Positions 35,562-47,465 of a stretch of DNA of 64,000 nt are shown here, in pieces. The stretch spans positions 66,543,407 to 66,607,406 of the forward strand of contig OX638372.1 in NCBI GenBank assembly GCA_951812925.1, given 5' to 3'. Under the pieces are notes generated by a model. That model was not told the DNA's origin. It did not search any database and saw only the letters and a program-made list of their open reading frames with translations. This DNA comes from Calliopum simillimum. Its lineage: Eukaryota > Arthropoda > Insecta > Diptera > Lauxaniidae. A program made the position numbers and the translations under genes. Numbering within the stretch: position 1 is the first letter of the stretch; every line of letters begins with the position of its first letter.

Positions 35562-36490
35562 GTAAGGGTGTAACATTTGGCCTGGCCAAATATTAAATAC
35601 CCTACCCTGCAGTATTTTGAAAATGTTGCTTATATGGGTGGTGCCACGCCCTTTTGTCCGAGTTCACCCAGTTTTTGCTCAGAGCGTGCATTAATAGTTC
35701 TTATCGTCTGAGAAAAATTTAGTTCGATTATCTCAAAAAACATTTTCAGTATAGCGTTTTGCAGCTTTTGCTTATAAGGGAGGTGCCACGCCCTCTTGTT
35801 CGAGTTCATTTAATTTTAGCTCAGAGCGTGCATTTATAGTCTTCAGTATTTGAGTAAAATTTAGTTGGATTATCCCAAAATAACTCTTTCAGTTTAGCGT
35901 TTTGAAGCTTTTGCTTATATGGGAGGTGCCACGCCCTCTTGCCCGATTTCACCCAGTTTTTGTTGAGAGCTTGCATTTATAGTTCTTTTTGTCTGAGTAA
36001 AATAAAGTTCGATTATCTCAAAAAATGCTTTTAGTACAGCGTTTTAAAGCTTTTGCTTATATAAAAGGTGCCATGCCCTCTTGTCCGAGTCCGTCCAGTT
36101 TTTTCTCAGAGCTTGCGCTAAAATTTGTAGTATTTAAGTGTATTTTGGTTGAATTGTTGTGAAAAATATATCTAAAGTTGCATTTTGAATATATATTTTG
36201 TATGGGCTGTAGGCGTGTCCGTTGACCAGTTTCGCTAATTTTCAATCCCACGAGCTAACTTTTACGACAAAGCCAACGCACCAAATTTCATTGAAATTTT
36301 ATGGTTATTTCTTCCCATAAAAAATAATTCCACGCACAACCAGCCACCCAGCCAGACAGACAGACAGACGGACATGGCTATATCGACTCAGGGGGTGACG
36401 CTGATCAAGAATATATATACTTTTCTATATCTGCCACGCCTCCTTCTCTGCGTTACAAACGGAAAGACAAAGTGAATATATCCTGGGTGT
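35562..36490 (+). repeat. Family B copy, best preserved
   Basis: Starts GTAAGGGTGTAACA, then the TTTGGCCTGGCCAAA dyad and CTGCAGTATTTTGAAAAT. About five units follow, each with TATGGGAGGTGCCACGCCCT and TTTGCTCAGAGC. It then has a CAGACAGACAGACAGACGG run at about 36355, the core TGATCAAGAATATATATACT and CCACGCCTCCTTCTCTGCG, ending at TATCCTGGGTG. Confidence 0.78.
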
Positions 36491-38658
36491 CTTCAGAAGC
36501 TTTAACAAAAAAAATTATTTTCTTGATTTCTTCCTAAGAAGTTTTTTCGTTATGATCTGCTTACACTTTATATCATTTTTGTCACAAAAAAAAAAAAAAA
36601 AAACTCCAGGTTAACCATGTAAGAAATTATGTTAAACTGAACGATTCTCTGGCGCATTTATCACAGAGATCGGGTGACAAAAATTAACCACAAACAGAGG
36701 AAAAGAAAAAATCGATCCTTCAACGGAAACAATTAAACACCTGACTTCCTCAGGATGCGCACTCGTGCAATGAAGAAAAAGAAGATGAAAACAGGATTCC
36801 AAAAGCTGTGAAACTCTAAAACCTAGTGGGATTATTAGCCCCAGACAGCCAGAAAAGACAAAAGGTTTCATATTTCACAGTAACTCGAAAACAACGATGA
36901 TGATCGCACCTGATGAGAAAAACAAAGCAACAAGGCATAAACGACGATCTGTTGACCTCTTTTTCAGGATTCAGTTCAAGTGAACAAAGTCAACGAAGAC
37001 GTTGGATATTGGAATACAAAGTGTGAATGTGGGTAGAGTGTCGATCGTTGTTGCTGCTGGCTCAGCAGACTGACAGACAGTTGAACGTTTGTTGTTGTTG
37101 CTTGATCGGTCTGATGATCATATCCATTGCATCACAACACACATACGCACAGGGAATACCAGAGCTGAATAATAATGGGTCATGTTGGTACAAAATTAAA
37201 TACAACAATAACAAAACATGTCACATCACATCACATCGATCGTGTAATAAGTAAAAGAAACAGCAGCAGCAGCAGCGGAGAAAGACTCTCAATGATGGAA
37301 GCCACTCGCATGGAAATTGAAGCATTTTATACGGCATCTTCACGTTTTGACAATAAAAGTACGAGGTTGCTTCTTCTTTTTCGTTTTTTTCTTCATAAAG
37401 TACCTACATAATTGTAAATTTTACTTAATTTACAACAGTTGTGGGTTTGAAAACCCAAAACATTGACTACTGTAATGAATTTGTGTACACTGGTGACACA
37501 TCAATGATGCAGCAGATGATGTGATGCCAACAACAACGCAAAAGCCAAACATCTCGTTAACTCATAAAGCACATCCTCCACAAGCAACAATGTTGATAAT
37601 GAAATTGTTATCAATTTGTATGCTGTGTCACACTCTGGATGATCCATAATAAAATAAAATTAAAATAAAGAGAAGAAAACAGAATAATGTACCTCTTTCT
37701 GGCATTTACCGCAAAGGCGGACTAATTATTTGGTATTTGGCCGACAAAATTTTGACTGATTTTTTGAAAAATAAAATTGTCCATTTATGTTCGCAGAACA
37801 ATTTTTGTGGATTTAAAAAATTGCCATCAAAAGTAAACGAGTGGATAATTTGAATCGGGTACCATTTTAACCTTTCTAGTGCCATTTATGTACGCGTAAC
37901 TATTTTATTTATGATAAATTCCTTAAATTTTTTTTTCATAGACATTTTGTGCAGATTTTAGAGAATATTTCAGTGTAAAAATTTTGTTTTTATTTATTGG
38001 TAGGTATAGCTTTAATATCTATTTGTTTATTAAAAAGTGCATTATTTATAAGAAATTTTAAAAATTTTTATAAAAAGTTGATTTCACTTAAATTTTTAAT
38101 TATTACGGAGAAATCGCAACTTGAAAAAGACGTATGCATATAAAAATTCACATGCTTATAACTTTTAAAAAAATTAATACTTTTTTAAAAAAAAAGTATA
38201 ACGCAATAGTCCTGATCAAAAACTCTTAAAGGAACCACCAATAAAAGTTTCAGTTTAGCAAGTTAGTTTTTACTGTGTCCGTTACAAAAAAATTAAGTCT
38301 ATACAACCTCAAATATTGCCAAAAAAATCTCAAAAACCTCACGAGATATTGCGATTCTGATGGCAGATTCGAACTCAGCATCGAAAATGACTAGTTTTAT
38401 TTTTGTTTGCTGTATTTTTTTCATATGAAGACAATCCCGCAATGTAGTATTGTGCGAAACTGACCAAACCGAGTGGTTTGATTCATGCGGTTCGCGGGAA
38501 AATTTTCATAAATAAATGTAGAATCGATCCCCGGCTGTCGTTTTTCTTACCATTTTCATCAATCTTAAGTCCCCAGGGGCTACCTATGAGTGTATACAGC
38601 ACAGCCATAATTTTTGCACGGATGGCGAGAAAATGTTTCAACCCTGATATTGCATCAT
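36491..38658. other. No gene seen; probably single-copy DNA
   Basis: 36900-37680 is less AT-rich and contains CAG/TTG-rich short tracts. It could belong to a host gene region, but I see no exon with good splice or codon evidence. 37680-38650 is AT-rich and unassigned. Confidence 0.35.
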
Positions 38659-38870
38659 TAGTGATGAGAAAACTAAGACCATAGCAGTCTGGGTGTTGGT
38701 CTTGATCTTGCACAGTGAGTCTTGATGTTGGTCATTAAGTCCAGGACTCGGCCTTGGTCTTGAAAAAATTTCTAAGTTTTTGAGTATTCCAAATTTCCAA
38801 ACCTTATTTAAACAAAGCAGTTGGGTTTTCAAGATGCCAAATTTCGAATTGAGAAATGATTTTGTGCTTG
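38659..38870 (+). mobile_element. CCAAGA-rich hAT-like foldback, 5' fragment
   Basis: The terminus TAGTGATGAGAAAACTAAG and the internal GATGCCAAATTTCGAATTGA match the 45.2-kb copy. The 3' part is replaced by family B. Confidence 0.55.
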
Positions 38871-38871
38871 G

Positions 38872-39232
38872 TTAAAGTTTCAAAATGCTAAACTGAAAGT
38901 GTTTTTGAAGATAATCCAACCAAATTTCACTCAGACACTAAGGATAGTTTATGTAAGCTCTGAGAAAAAACTAGGTGAACTCGGATAAGAGGACGTGGCA
39001 TCTCCCAAACAAGCAACATTTTTCTAAGTCTGTTGTGTAAGCGTTCTTTTTTTGGGGAAATGCAACCAAACTTCGCAAAAATACTTGGAATAGTCAGCGT
39101 AAGTTCTGAGCAAAACTACGTGAATTTGAACCAAAGGGCGTGGTACCTCCTGTACAAGTAAAACTTTTAAAATACTGCAGTATAGGATACTTAATTTTTG
39201 GCCAGGCCAAAGGTAACACCCTTACTCTAGGT
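38872..39232 (-). repeat. Family B copy, 5' portion, minus strand
   Basis: Three units in inverse and the leader ending GGCCAGGCCAAAGGTAACAC near 39225. Confidence 0.65.
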
Positions 39233-39794
39233 AATGAAAGAAAGTAATAAAATTTATTTAAAAATGAATTCAGGAATATCGTTGCCTAAAAAAATTTTCG
39301 AAATTGATTTAAATTGCAAAGCATTTGAAGAGCACTATTTCTAAATATTTCCTCAAACAAGATCTCAATAAACTATTTGAACTGAAAAAATTCCTTGAAG
39401 TCTGTATAAATTTACCTTATAAGTAATTAGGAATCATACACATACGCAATTTAACCGCAAGATCTTTCAGGTTTTTACGACCAAAACAACAGCACGGTAG
39501 CATACTAAATAAGTCATATGAAGCAGTCGTTGGCTATGAACACGTCACTTTAATATTTAGCAAATCGGCATCACCAAATCTTATAAATATGTAAATCTTT
39601 TTAGGGCTGATTTATATTTTTATTTAGAATACAAAACAGTTTTGGAAAGATATTGCTTTTGATCAGTCATCTTTATTTTAGCTACTCTGTTGCATGGGTC
39701 ATTTCATCTGCATATAAATGGTACAGCTCATTACTTTCTGACGTATTCTACTTATGATAAAAAGTTACGTTCGTCATTTATTTATTGTGCAAAG
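39233..39794. other. Unassigned AT-rich DNA
   Basis: No feature supported. Confidence 0.3.
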
Positions 39795-40086
39795 TTCTAT
39801 AACCAAATGTGGTATAAAATGAAATTAACAACAGGGGTAAAAAAAAATTTCGACATGAGGAGGTCGTTTTATTTGAAAATTTCGGGAAAATCGAGGTTTC
39901 CGATAATATAGGAGAGAGCACACATTTCGGAAGTAGTAGATAAGTTACGGGGCACTTTTCCAAATATTCTCAAGGAAAATTCAGAAAAATCGTAAGTGAA
40001 CAAAATCGATTTATTTTTCATCAAGAAATTTGATTGAATTTTTTCAGAGTTTTGGGACCTGTTATGTGGATGCAGAGATGGGCACA

Positions 40087-40290
40087 GCTAGTTACTTTTG
40101 TAACTTGATACATTTTTGTTACTTGTTACTTTTGTATCAAGTATCAAAATTTTTTTTAGTTACTTGTTACTTTTGTATCAGTATCAAAAAAAAATTTTGT
40201 TACTTGATACAAAAGTAACAAGTAACTAAAAAATTTTTGATACTTGTTACAAAAGTAGCAATCTCATGAGTAACTATTGTTATTGATACA
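40087..40290. repeat. TTACTTTTGTATCAAG subterminal repeats, left
   Basis: About 8 short units in both orientations. The inverse counterpart is at 46178-46410. Candidate transposase-binding repeats (inference). Confidence 0.75.
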
Positions 40291-40690
40291 TATATGTATA
40301 AATTTACATTTTTAATGGTTTTCAGGACTGCCAACTGTTATTTATTTTTATTTTGGTTAAATGGAACTTTTTTAAATTTAATTAAAAAAAATAAATTTAG
40401 GTCTTGAAGTTCTTAGATAAGCTTTTTAAAAAATCCAACACATATTTTTAGGGTTGCCACCTGGTTATTTTCTGGAATTTTGCTAAAATCATACTTTTTG
40501 TGACTTAATTCAAATTTTTACTTTAGGACACGTTCAGATAAATTTTTTTAAAATTATACTAAAACTTTTAGGGTTGCCACCTGATTTTTTTTGTAAATTT
40601 TGCTTAAGCCATATATGTATTTAGAAAAAAAATTTAATTTTAGTCTTAAAACGCTTAGATAAACTTTTTAAAAATCAACCATATTTTTGG

Positions 40691-42640
40691 GGTTACCACC
40701 TGGTTTTTTTAATAAAATCAAAATTTTCTTCCAAAAAATTCCTTAAAACACCATTTTGTCTCTATAAATTAACATATTGGGTCCAAAAACAACGAAACAA
40801 AAATTTAGGGTTGCCATATTAGGGTTGCCAGACGTTTTTTCGCAAAATTGCCTTTATTTGTCAACTTTCTTTAATGAAAAGTTATGGGATCAACCCAAAA
40901 ACCCATTGTAATTTTTTTAAGGTTGCCACCTGGTTTTTTAATAAAATCAAAATTTTCTTCCAAAAAATTCCTTAAAACACCATTTTCTCTCTATAAATTA
41001 ACATATTGGGTCCAAAAACAACGAAACAAAAATTTAGGGTTGCCATATTAGGGTTGCCAGACGTTTTTTCGCAAAATTACCTTTCTTCGTCAACTTTCTT
41101 TAATGAAAAGTTATAGGATCAACCCAAAAACCCATTGTAATTTTTTTAGGGTTGCCACCTGGTTTTTTTAGTAAAATCAAAATTTTCTTCCAAAAAATTC
41201 CTTAAAACACCATTTTCTCTCTATAAATTAACATATTGGGTCCAAAAACAACGAAACAAAAATTTAGGGTTGCCATATTAGGGTTGCCAGACGTTTTTTC
41301 GCAAAATTGCCTCCCTCCATCAACTTTCTTTAATGAAAAGTTATAGGATCAACCCAAAAACCCATTGTAATTTTTTTAGGGTTGCCACCTGGTTTTTTTA
41401 ATAAAATCAAAATTTTCTTCCAAAAAATTCCTTAAAACACCATTTTCTCTCTATAAATTAACATATTCGGTCCAAAAACAACGAAACAAAAATTTAGGGT
41501 TGCCATATTAGGGTTGCCAGACGTTTTTTCGCAAAATTGCCTTCTCCTGTCAACTTTCTTTATTGAAAAGTTATAGGATCAACCCAAAAACCCATTGTAA
41601 TTTTTTAAGGGTTGCCACCTGGTTTTTTTAATAAAATCAAAATTTTCTTCCAAAGAATTCCTTAAAACACCATTTTCTCTCTATAAATTAACATATTGGA
41701 TCCAAAAACAACGAAACAAAAATTTGGGGTTGCCATATTAGGGTTGCCAGACGTTTTTTCGCAAAATTGCATTCTTTTGTCAATTTTCTTTATTGAAAAG
41801 TTATAGGATCAACCCAAAAACCCATTGTAATTTTTTTAGGGTTGCCACTTGGTTTTTTTAATAAAATCAATATTTTCTTCCAAAAAATTACTGAAATCAA
41901 CATTTTCTCTCTATAAATTAACATATTGGGTCCAAAAACAACGAAACAAAAATTTAGAGTTGCCATATTAGGGTTGCCAGACGTTTTTTCGCAAAATTGC
42001 CTTCCTCCATCAACTTTCTTTATTGAAAAGTTATAGGATCAACCCAAAAACCCATTGTAATTTTTTTAGGGTTGCCACCTGGTTTTTTTAATAAAATCAA
42101 AATTTTCTTCCAAAAAATTCCTTAAAACACCATTTTCTCTCTATAAATTAACATATTGGGTCCAAAAAGAACGAAACAAAAATTTAGGGTTGCCATATTA
42201 GGGTTGCCAGACGTTTTTTCGCAAAATTGCCTTCTCCTGTCAACTTTCTTTATTGAAAAGTTATAGGATCAACCCAAAAACCCATTGTAATTTTTTTAGG
42301 GTTGCCACCTGGTTTTTTTAATAAAATCAAAATTTTCTTCCAAAGAATTCCTTAAAACACCATTTTCTCTCTATAAATTAACATATTGGATCCAAAAACA
42401 ACGAAACAAAAATTTGGGGTTGCCATATTAGGGTTGCCAGACGTTTTTTCGCAAAATTCCATTCCTTTGTCAACTTTATTTAATGAAAAGTTATAGGATC
42501 AACCCAAAAACCCATTGTAATTTTTTTAGGGTTGCCACTTGGTTTTTTTAATAAAATCAAAATTTTCTTCCAAAAAATTACTGAAATCAACATTTTCTCT
42601 CTATAAATTCACATCTTGAGTAAAAAACAACGAAACAAAA
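40691..42640 (+). repeat. 230-bp satellite array, left arm (8-9 units)
   Basis: Unit starts are at about 40691, 40921, 41150, 41380, 41610, 41840, 42070, 42300 and 42530. Each unit carries GGGTTGCCA three times (before CCTGG, TATTA and GACG), plus TCCAAAAACAACGAAACAAA. 230 is not a multiple of 3 and no long frame is open. The last unit is diverged. Confidence 0.93.
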
Positions 42641-42719
42641 TGTAGGGTTGCCATATTTTTTGTTCTGTTATTTTTAGACCCACTGTGTCAATTTATTGAG
42701 TGAAAATGTTGATTTAAGA

Positions 42720-43930
42720 AATTTTTTGAAAGCAAATTTTGATTTTATTAAAAAAAACAGGTGGCAACCTTAAAAAATTACAATGGGTTGATCCTATAAC
42801 TTTTCAATAATGAAAGTTGACAAAGAAAGGCAATTTTGCGAAAAAACGTCTGGCAACAATAATATGGCAACCCTAAATTTTTGTTTCGTTGTTTTTGGAC
42901 CCAATATGTTAATTTATAGAGAGAAAATGGTGTTTTAAGGAATTTTTTGGAAGAAAATTTTGATTTTATTAAAAAAAACAGGTGGCAACCCTAAAAAAAT
43001 TACAATGGGTTTTTGGGTTGATTCTATAACTTTTCAATAAAGAAAGTTGACGAAGAAGGGCAATTTTGCGAAAAAACGTCTGGCAACCCTAATATGGCAA
43101 CCCTAAATTTTTGTTTCGTTCTTTTTGGACCCAATATGTTAATTTATAGAGAGAAAATGGTGTTTTAAGGAATTTTTTGGAAGAAAATTTTGATTTTATT
43201 AAAAAAACCAGGTGGCAACCTTAAAAAAATTACAATGGGTTTTTGGGTTGATCCTATAACTTTTCATTAAATGAAAGTTGATAAAGAAAGGCAATTTTGC
43301 GAAAAAACGTCTGGCAACCCTAATATGGCAACCCTAAATTTTTGTTTCGTTGTTTTTGGACCCAATATGTTAATTAATAGAGAGAAAATGGTGTTTTAAG
43401 GAATTTTTTGGAAGAAAATTTTGATTTTATTAAAAAAACCAAGTGGCAACCTTAAAAAAATTACAATGGGTTTTTGGGTTGATCCTATAACTTTTCATTA
43501 AAGAAAGTTGATAAAGAAAGGCAATTTTGCGAAAAAACGTCTGGCAACCCTAATATGGCAACCCTAAATTTTTGTTTCGTTGTTTTTGGACCCAATATGT
43601 TAATTAATAGAGAGAAAATGGTGTTTTAAGGAATTTTTTGGAAGAAAATTTTGATTTTATTAAAAAAACCAAGTGGCAACCTTAAAAAAATTACAATGGG
43701 TTTTTGGGTTGATCCTATAGCTTTTCAATAAAGAAAGTTGACAGAGAAAGGCCATTTTGCGAAAAAACGTCTGGCAACCCTAATATGGCAACCCTAAATT
43801 TTTGTTTCGTTCTTTTTGAACCCAATATGTTAATTTATAGAGAGAAAATGGTGTTTTAAGGAATTTTTTGGAAGAAAATTTTGATTTTATTAAAACAACC
43901 AGGTGGTAACCCCAAAAATGTGCTTGATTT
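42720..43930 (-). repeat. 230-bp satellite array, right arm (5-6 inverted units)
   Basis: Inverse units start at about 42760, 42981, 43211, 43442, 43672 and 43902. The first is about 10 bp short. It has fewer units than the left arm, so the palindrome is asymmetric. Confidence 0.93.
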
Positions 43931-45159
43931 TTAAAAAGTTTATCTAAGCTTTTTAAGACTAAAATTAAATGTTTTTTTTAAATACATATATGCAAAATTT
44001 CCAAAAAAAATCAGGTGGCAACCCTAAAAGTTTTAGTATAATTTTAAAAAAATTTATCTGAAAGTAAAAATTTGAATTAAGTCACAAAAAGTATGATTTT
44101 AGCAAAATTCCAGAAAATAACCAGGTGGCAACCCTAAAAATATGTGTTGGATTTTTTAAAAAGCTTATCTAAGAACTTCAAGACCTAAATTTATTTTTTT
44201 TAATTAAATTTAAAAAAGTTCCATTTAACCAAAATAAAAATAAATAACAGTTGGCAGTCCTGAAAACCATTAAAAATGTAAATTTATACATATCGACGGC
44301 TTATATTCAATACCCTCTATCTACAATTTTCACGAAAATTAGTTTTTGATGGTAAAACCTTCATTCAGACAAATGGCATCTATGATATTAATTCCAAACG
44401 AAAAATTTGCTTCCATAGCTACTTTTTTCAATTTAAAGAAATTCACTATCTACTGGAATCGATTTTGTGAAATGCAATATCCTATATCTACATATGAAAA
44501 TTGAAAAATTTTTCATATTATTATATTTATTGGGTGGCCGTTATATACAAGGTCGTGACAAACGGTCGTCAATCGGCTCCAAATGGCGAAAATAAATTTT
44601 CTTGATTTTTTCAGTTTTGTATGTTGAACCTTGATAGCCCTGCTGAGTCGTGATTGGCCCTTCTGTAAACAAACAGATATGGCTAGACGCATGAAATTTG
44701 GTACAGATGAAAACGATATTACTATGCTATCTGGGATTAAAAATGGGCGTGATCGGTTAAGCTTGATTTGAAAATTAATACAATTGAGGAGTGTCCGCAC
44801 CAAAGGGCCTAGGTACAATTTCGAGGCAAAAGTTGTGTCATAATATGAATCGGGTGACATTTTGTTAGAAATGATAATGATTGTTTTCAGTTTTCACGAA
44901 AAATTGACTCGATGGCGGGGAATTGATGGCATTATGTTAAAAAAATTATACCGGTCAAATAACTGATTATTATGGCACATAATATGTATGAGATTACTTT
45001 TGCCTCAAAGTGGTACTTAGGCCCTTTGATGCAGCCACTCCTCAATTGTATATACGAGTCAAAAGAAACTCGGTATTAAAGCGGTATCCAGACGGAAAGT
45101 AGATGTACCCAGGAGCAAGGGTCTTTATTCCCTACTCCCCGCCCAGGCCTACCATAGTC

Positions 45160-45800
45160 TTGCGCCCTAGTTTTTTATAGAAGTTTATGGTGGACTGAGA
45201 TTAGTGGTGAGCAAACCAAGACCAAGATCATAGCAGTTGAGACCAAGATCATAGCAGTCTTGGTCTTGTTCTTGCATATTGTGTCTTGGTCATTAAGTCT
45301 TGGTCTCAAAGATGCCAAATTTCGAATTGAGACATGATTTTATGCTTGAAACGGGCAAAACACACCTATTAACTATAAATTCGAAAGACTAAAAAGCAGT
45401 CTTGGTCTTGATGATAATCCTGAGCAAGACCAAGACCACAGAGGTCTTGGTCTAGCAATGATATTAGCGTCTTGGTCTAATACCGAGACCAAGACCAAGA
45501 ATCAAGACCAAGACTAATTTTACTCATCATTAACTGGGATTTCCTTATTACGCATCTCAACTAGGATTTTTTCTATCATGTAAGAATTCTGAGTTATCTT
45601 TTCTTAGAAGTCCAAAAATCACTGTTTTAAGGCCTACTAAGAGTTATATAGCAAACTATGAGCAAGGATAACTCAGGATCCTTACATGATAGAAAAAAAA
45701 CCAAGTTTAGATTCATAATAAGCAGATCAAAGTTCAAAGTAAACGGCTATAAAAAATAAGGACCTATAATAATCTGAGGTCAGGCTTCGGTTCTCATATT
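45160..45800. repeat. Family A-like fragment with internal palindrome
   Basis: TTTATGGTGGACT... and CTATCATGTAAGAATTCTGA, with its inverse near 45690, correspond to the inner palindrome of family A. It is split by the hAT-like element at 45202-45532. Confidence 0.55.
45202..45532. mobile_element. Short hAT-like foldback, CCAAGA-rich (331 bp)
   Basis: Termini TAGTGGTGAGCAAA and TAATGATGAGTAAA (complement of right). The flanking 8-bp ACTGAGAT (45194-45201) and ACTGGGAT (45533-45540) match at 7 of 8. Arms consist of GACCAAGA repeats in opposite orientations. Non-autonomous. Confidence 0.72.
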
Positions 45801-46704
45801 TTGCATTCTCAAGACCATCAGGCACCTAACCTATTTTGAGTTTTCTTTTGCTAAAAAACCATCTATTAATGAATAATTCATAAAAAAATTGGTTTTTATT
45901 AATGTGCAATAGGCTCTATCTGCTTGTTTGAACATGAATTTTATATTATATTTGAATTGCAATATCCTCTATCTGCTATAATAAGGCGAATAACTAAGGT
46001 TTTTTTTAATTTTTTTATTTGAAGGATCTAGTGGCTCTTTTTAATTAATATCGTAGTACTTCGTTTGGTTAACACTATAAAAAATAGCGAATAAAACAGT
46101 TTTTTTGCTCTCCTGAAAAATTGTGTTTTTGTAAATAGAGTGTATTGAATATAAGCCGTCGATATACTTATGTATCAATAACAATAGTTACTCATGAGAT
46201 TGCTACTTTTGTAACAAGTATCAAAAATTTTTTAGTTACTTGTTACTTTTGTATCAAGTATCAAAAATTTTTTTAGTTACTTGTTACTTTTGTATCAAGT
46301 AACAAAATTTTTTTTTTTGATACTGATACAAAAGTAACAAGTAACTAAAAAAATTTTTGATACTTGATACAAAAGTAACAAAGTATCAGTATCAAAAAGT
46401 TACAATTTTGCCCATCTCTGTGTGGATGTAATGAGTGATTTTGACTTCTTAACTCATTCTGTCGCCATATCCTACATACGATTTTTCTGAATTGTACTTG
46501 AGAATATGCGGAAAGGTGCCCTGCAACATATTTTCTACTTCTGAAATGTGTGCTCCCCCGTATATTGCCGGAAATCTCGATTTTCGCGAAATTTTAAGAT
46601 AAAACTACCTTCTGACACTCCCCATGTCGGAATTTTTTTTCTGCACCTTTTGGAAATTTCAGCTGCACGTCTAGGAATATATTCCACCACATTTGGTTAT
46701 AGAA

Positions 46705-47239
46705 AATGAAAAAAAAAACTTTTTCTTAAAACCTGGGTCATATAATGGAATATTATCTTAGGATATGACTATATACCGACAGCGAAACTTTATTTTTGTT
46801 AAGGGCTTACCGTTTTCGACTGAGGTATGAACGCATTGGTGAATGACGCGGAATTCATTTATTCCAACAATATATGTTCATATCGTCCCCTTAATTCTCT
46901 TTTTTCCCATACGCATATTGGAGTATTTCGAGAAAATCGGATAAGATAGTTTGAACCATAATAAAACAACAAAGTACCCTCAAAATTTAAACTAATAATT
47001 TTTGGTTCAGAAAAAATGTGTCATCAAAAAATAACAAATTTCTGGGATTTTGATCATATATGTATTTATAGGCATATCTTCCCAAGATGAGGAGCTGGAA
47101 AAATACTGCATACTCAAAAAATCTGTATATTTTAGACCGATAATAAGTTCCTTCTTGCACGGTGTGTACAATACAAATCAATGACAAACTGGTAACTGTA
47201 AACATGAATAGAATTTGTCGGGGTCAACGGTTTTAAAGC
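46705..47239. other. Unassigned DNA
   Basis: No feature supported. Confidence 0.3.
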
Positions 47240-47465
47240 ATCTTTTCAATATGGGATTAGTCCAGGATGAAATCTGTAGATTCTTTAATGAAGGAAAGGC
47301 AACCGTAGAACATATTTTATGTCACTGTGACTGTTTAGCAAGACACAGACATAGTTACTTCACTATCGCGTACCCCTCCTACTTTTGATGTGGTCGGCTT
47401 ACCCCCAAGGAACATACTGGCATTCATACTGACTGCTAATTAAAGTCTTAACAGGGTAAGCACAA
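47240..47465 (+). pseudogene. LINE C-terminal zinc-knuckle-like relic (R1/Jockey type)
   Basis: A reading with CRFFNEGKATVEHILCHCDC followed by LARHRH matches the CX2-3C...HX4C motif found at the end of R1/Jockey-type LINE polyproteins, thought to bind nucleic acid. A stop and a frameshift follow, and only this end is present. Confidence 0.55.

Larger units (their letters stand above)
44293..46162. mobile_element. TIR element nested in the right arm of the 40-46 kb foldback (1.87 kb)
   Basis: Termini TCGACGGCTTATATTCAATA in both orientations, extending about 30 bp, with TA at 44291-44292 and 46163-46164. The host arm sequence resumes on the other side, as judged from the intact left arm at 40290-40320. 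Subterminal TATCCTCTATCTRC text recurs inside. A hairpin with arms near 44780-44860 and 44970-45050 (GGCCYARGTACNA type) and pieces of family A sequence are included. A 115-codon minus frame (44513-44860) is not recognisable as transposase. Confidence 0.72.
40073..46420. mobile_element. Giant hAT-like foldback element with 230-bp satellite arms (6.3 kb)
   Basis: The TIRs CAGAGATGGGCACA and CAGAGATGGGCAAA (complement of the right end) are typical hAT termini. An exact 8-bp duplication TGTGGATG flanks them (40065-40072, 46421-46428). Interior: short TTACTTTTGTATCAAG repeats at each end, a spacer matching in inverse (e.g. 40307-40380 against 44220-44285), then 230-bp units direct in the left arm and inverted in the right, with a fold centre near 42660-42700. 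No transposase. Without the 1870-bp nested element and its duplicated TA it is about 4.5 kb. Confidence 0.88.
39795..46704. repeat. Outer hairpin (arms 39795-39996 and 46477-46704) surrounding the giant 40-46 kb element
   Basis: TTCTATAACCAAATGTGG at the left end is the complement of CCACATTTGGTTATAGAA at the right end. Pairing continues with gaps to CAGAAAAATCG at the inner side. The hAT-like element lies in the loop, 77 bp from the left arm and 49 bp from the right. Confidence 0.6.

Noticed and set aside
37027..37254. 75-codon frame with a signal-peptide-like hydrophobic stretch before AQG
   Set aside because: The hydrophobic part is preceded by an unlikely N-terminus. The tail is N/K-rich from AT-rich DNA, and there is no family resemblance.
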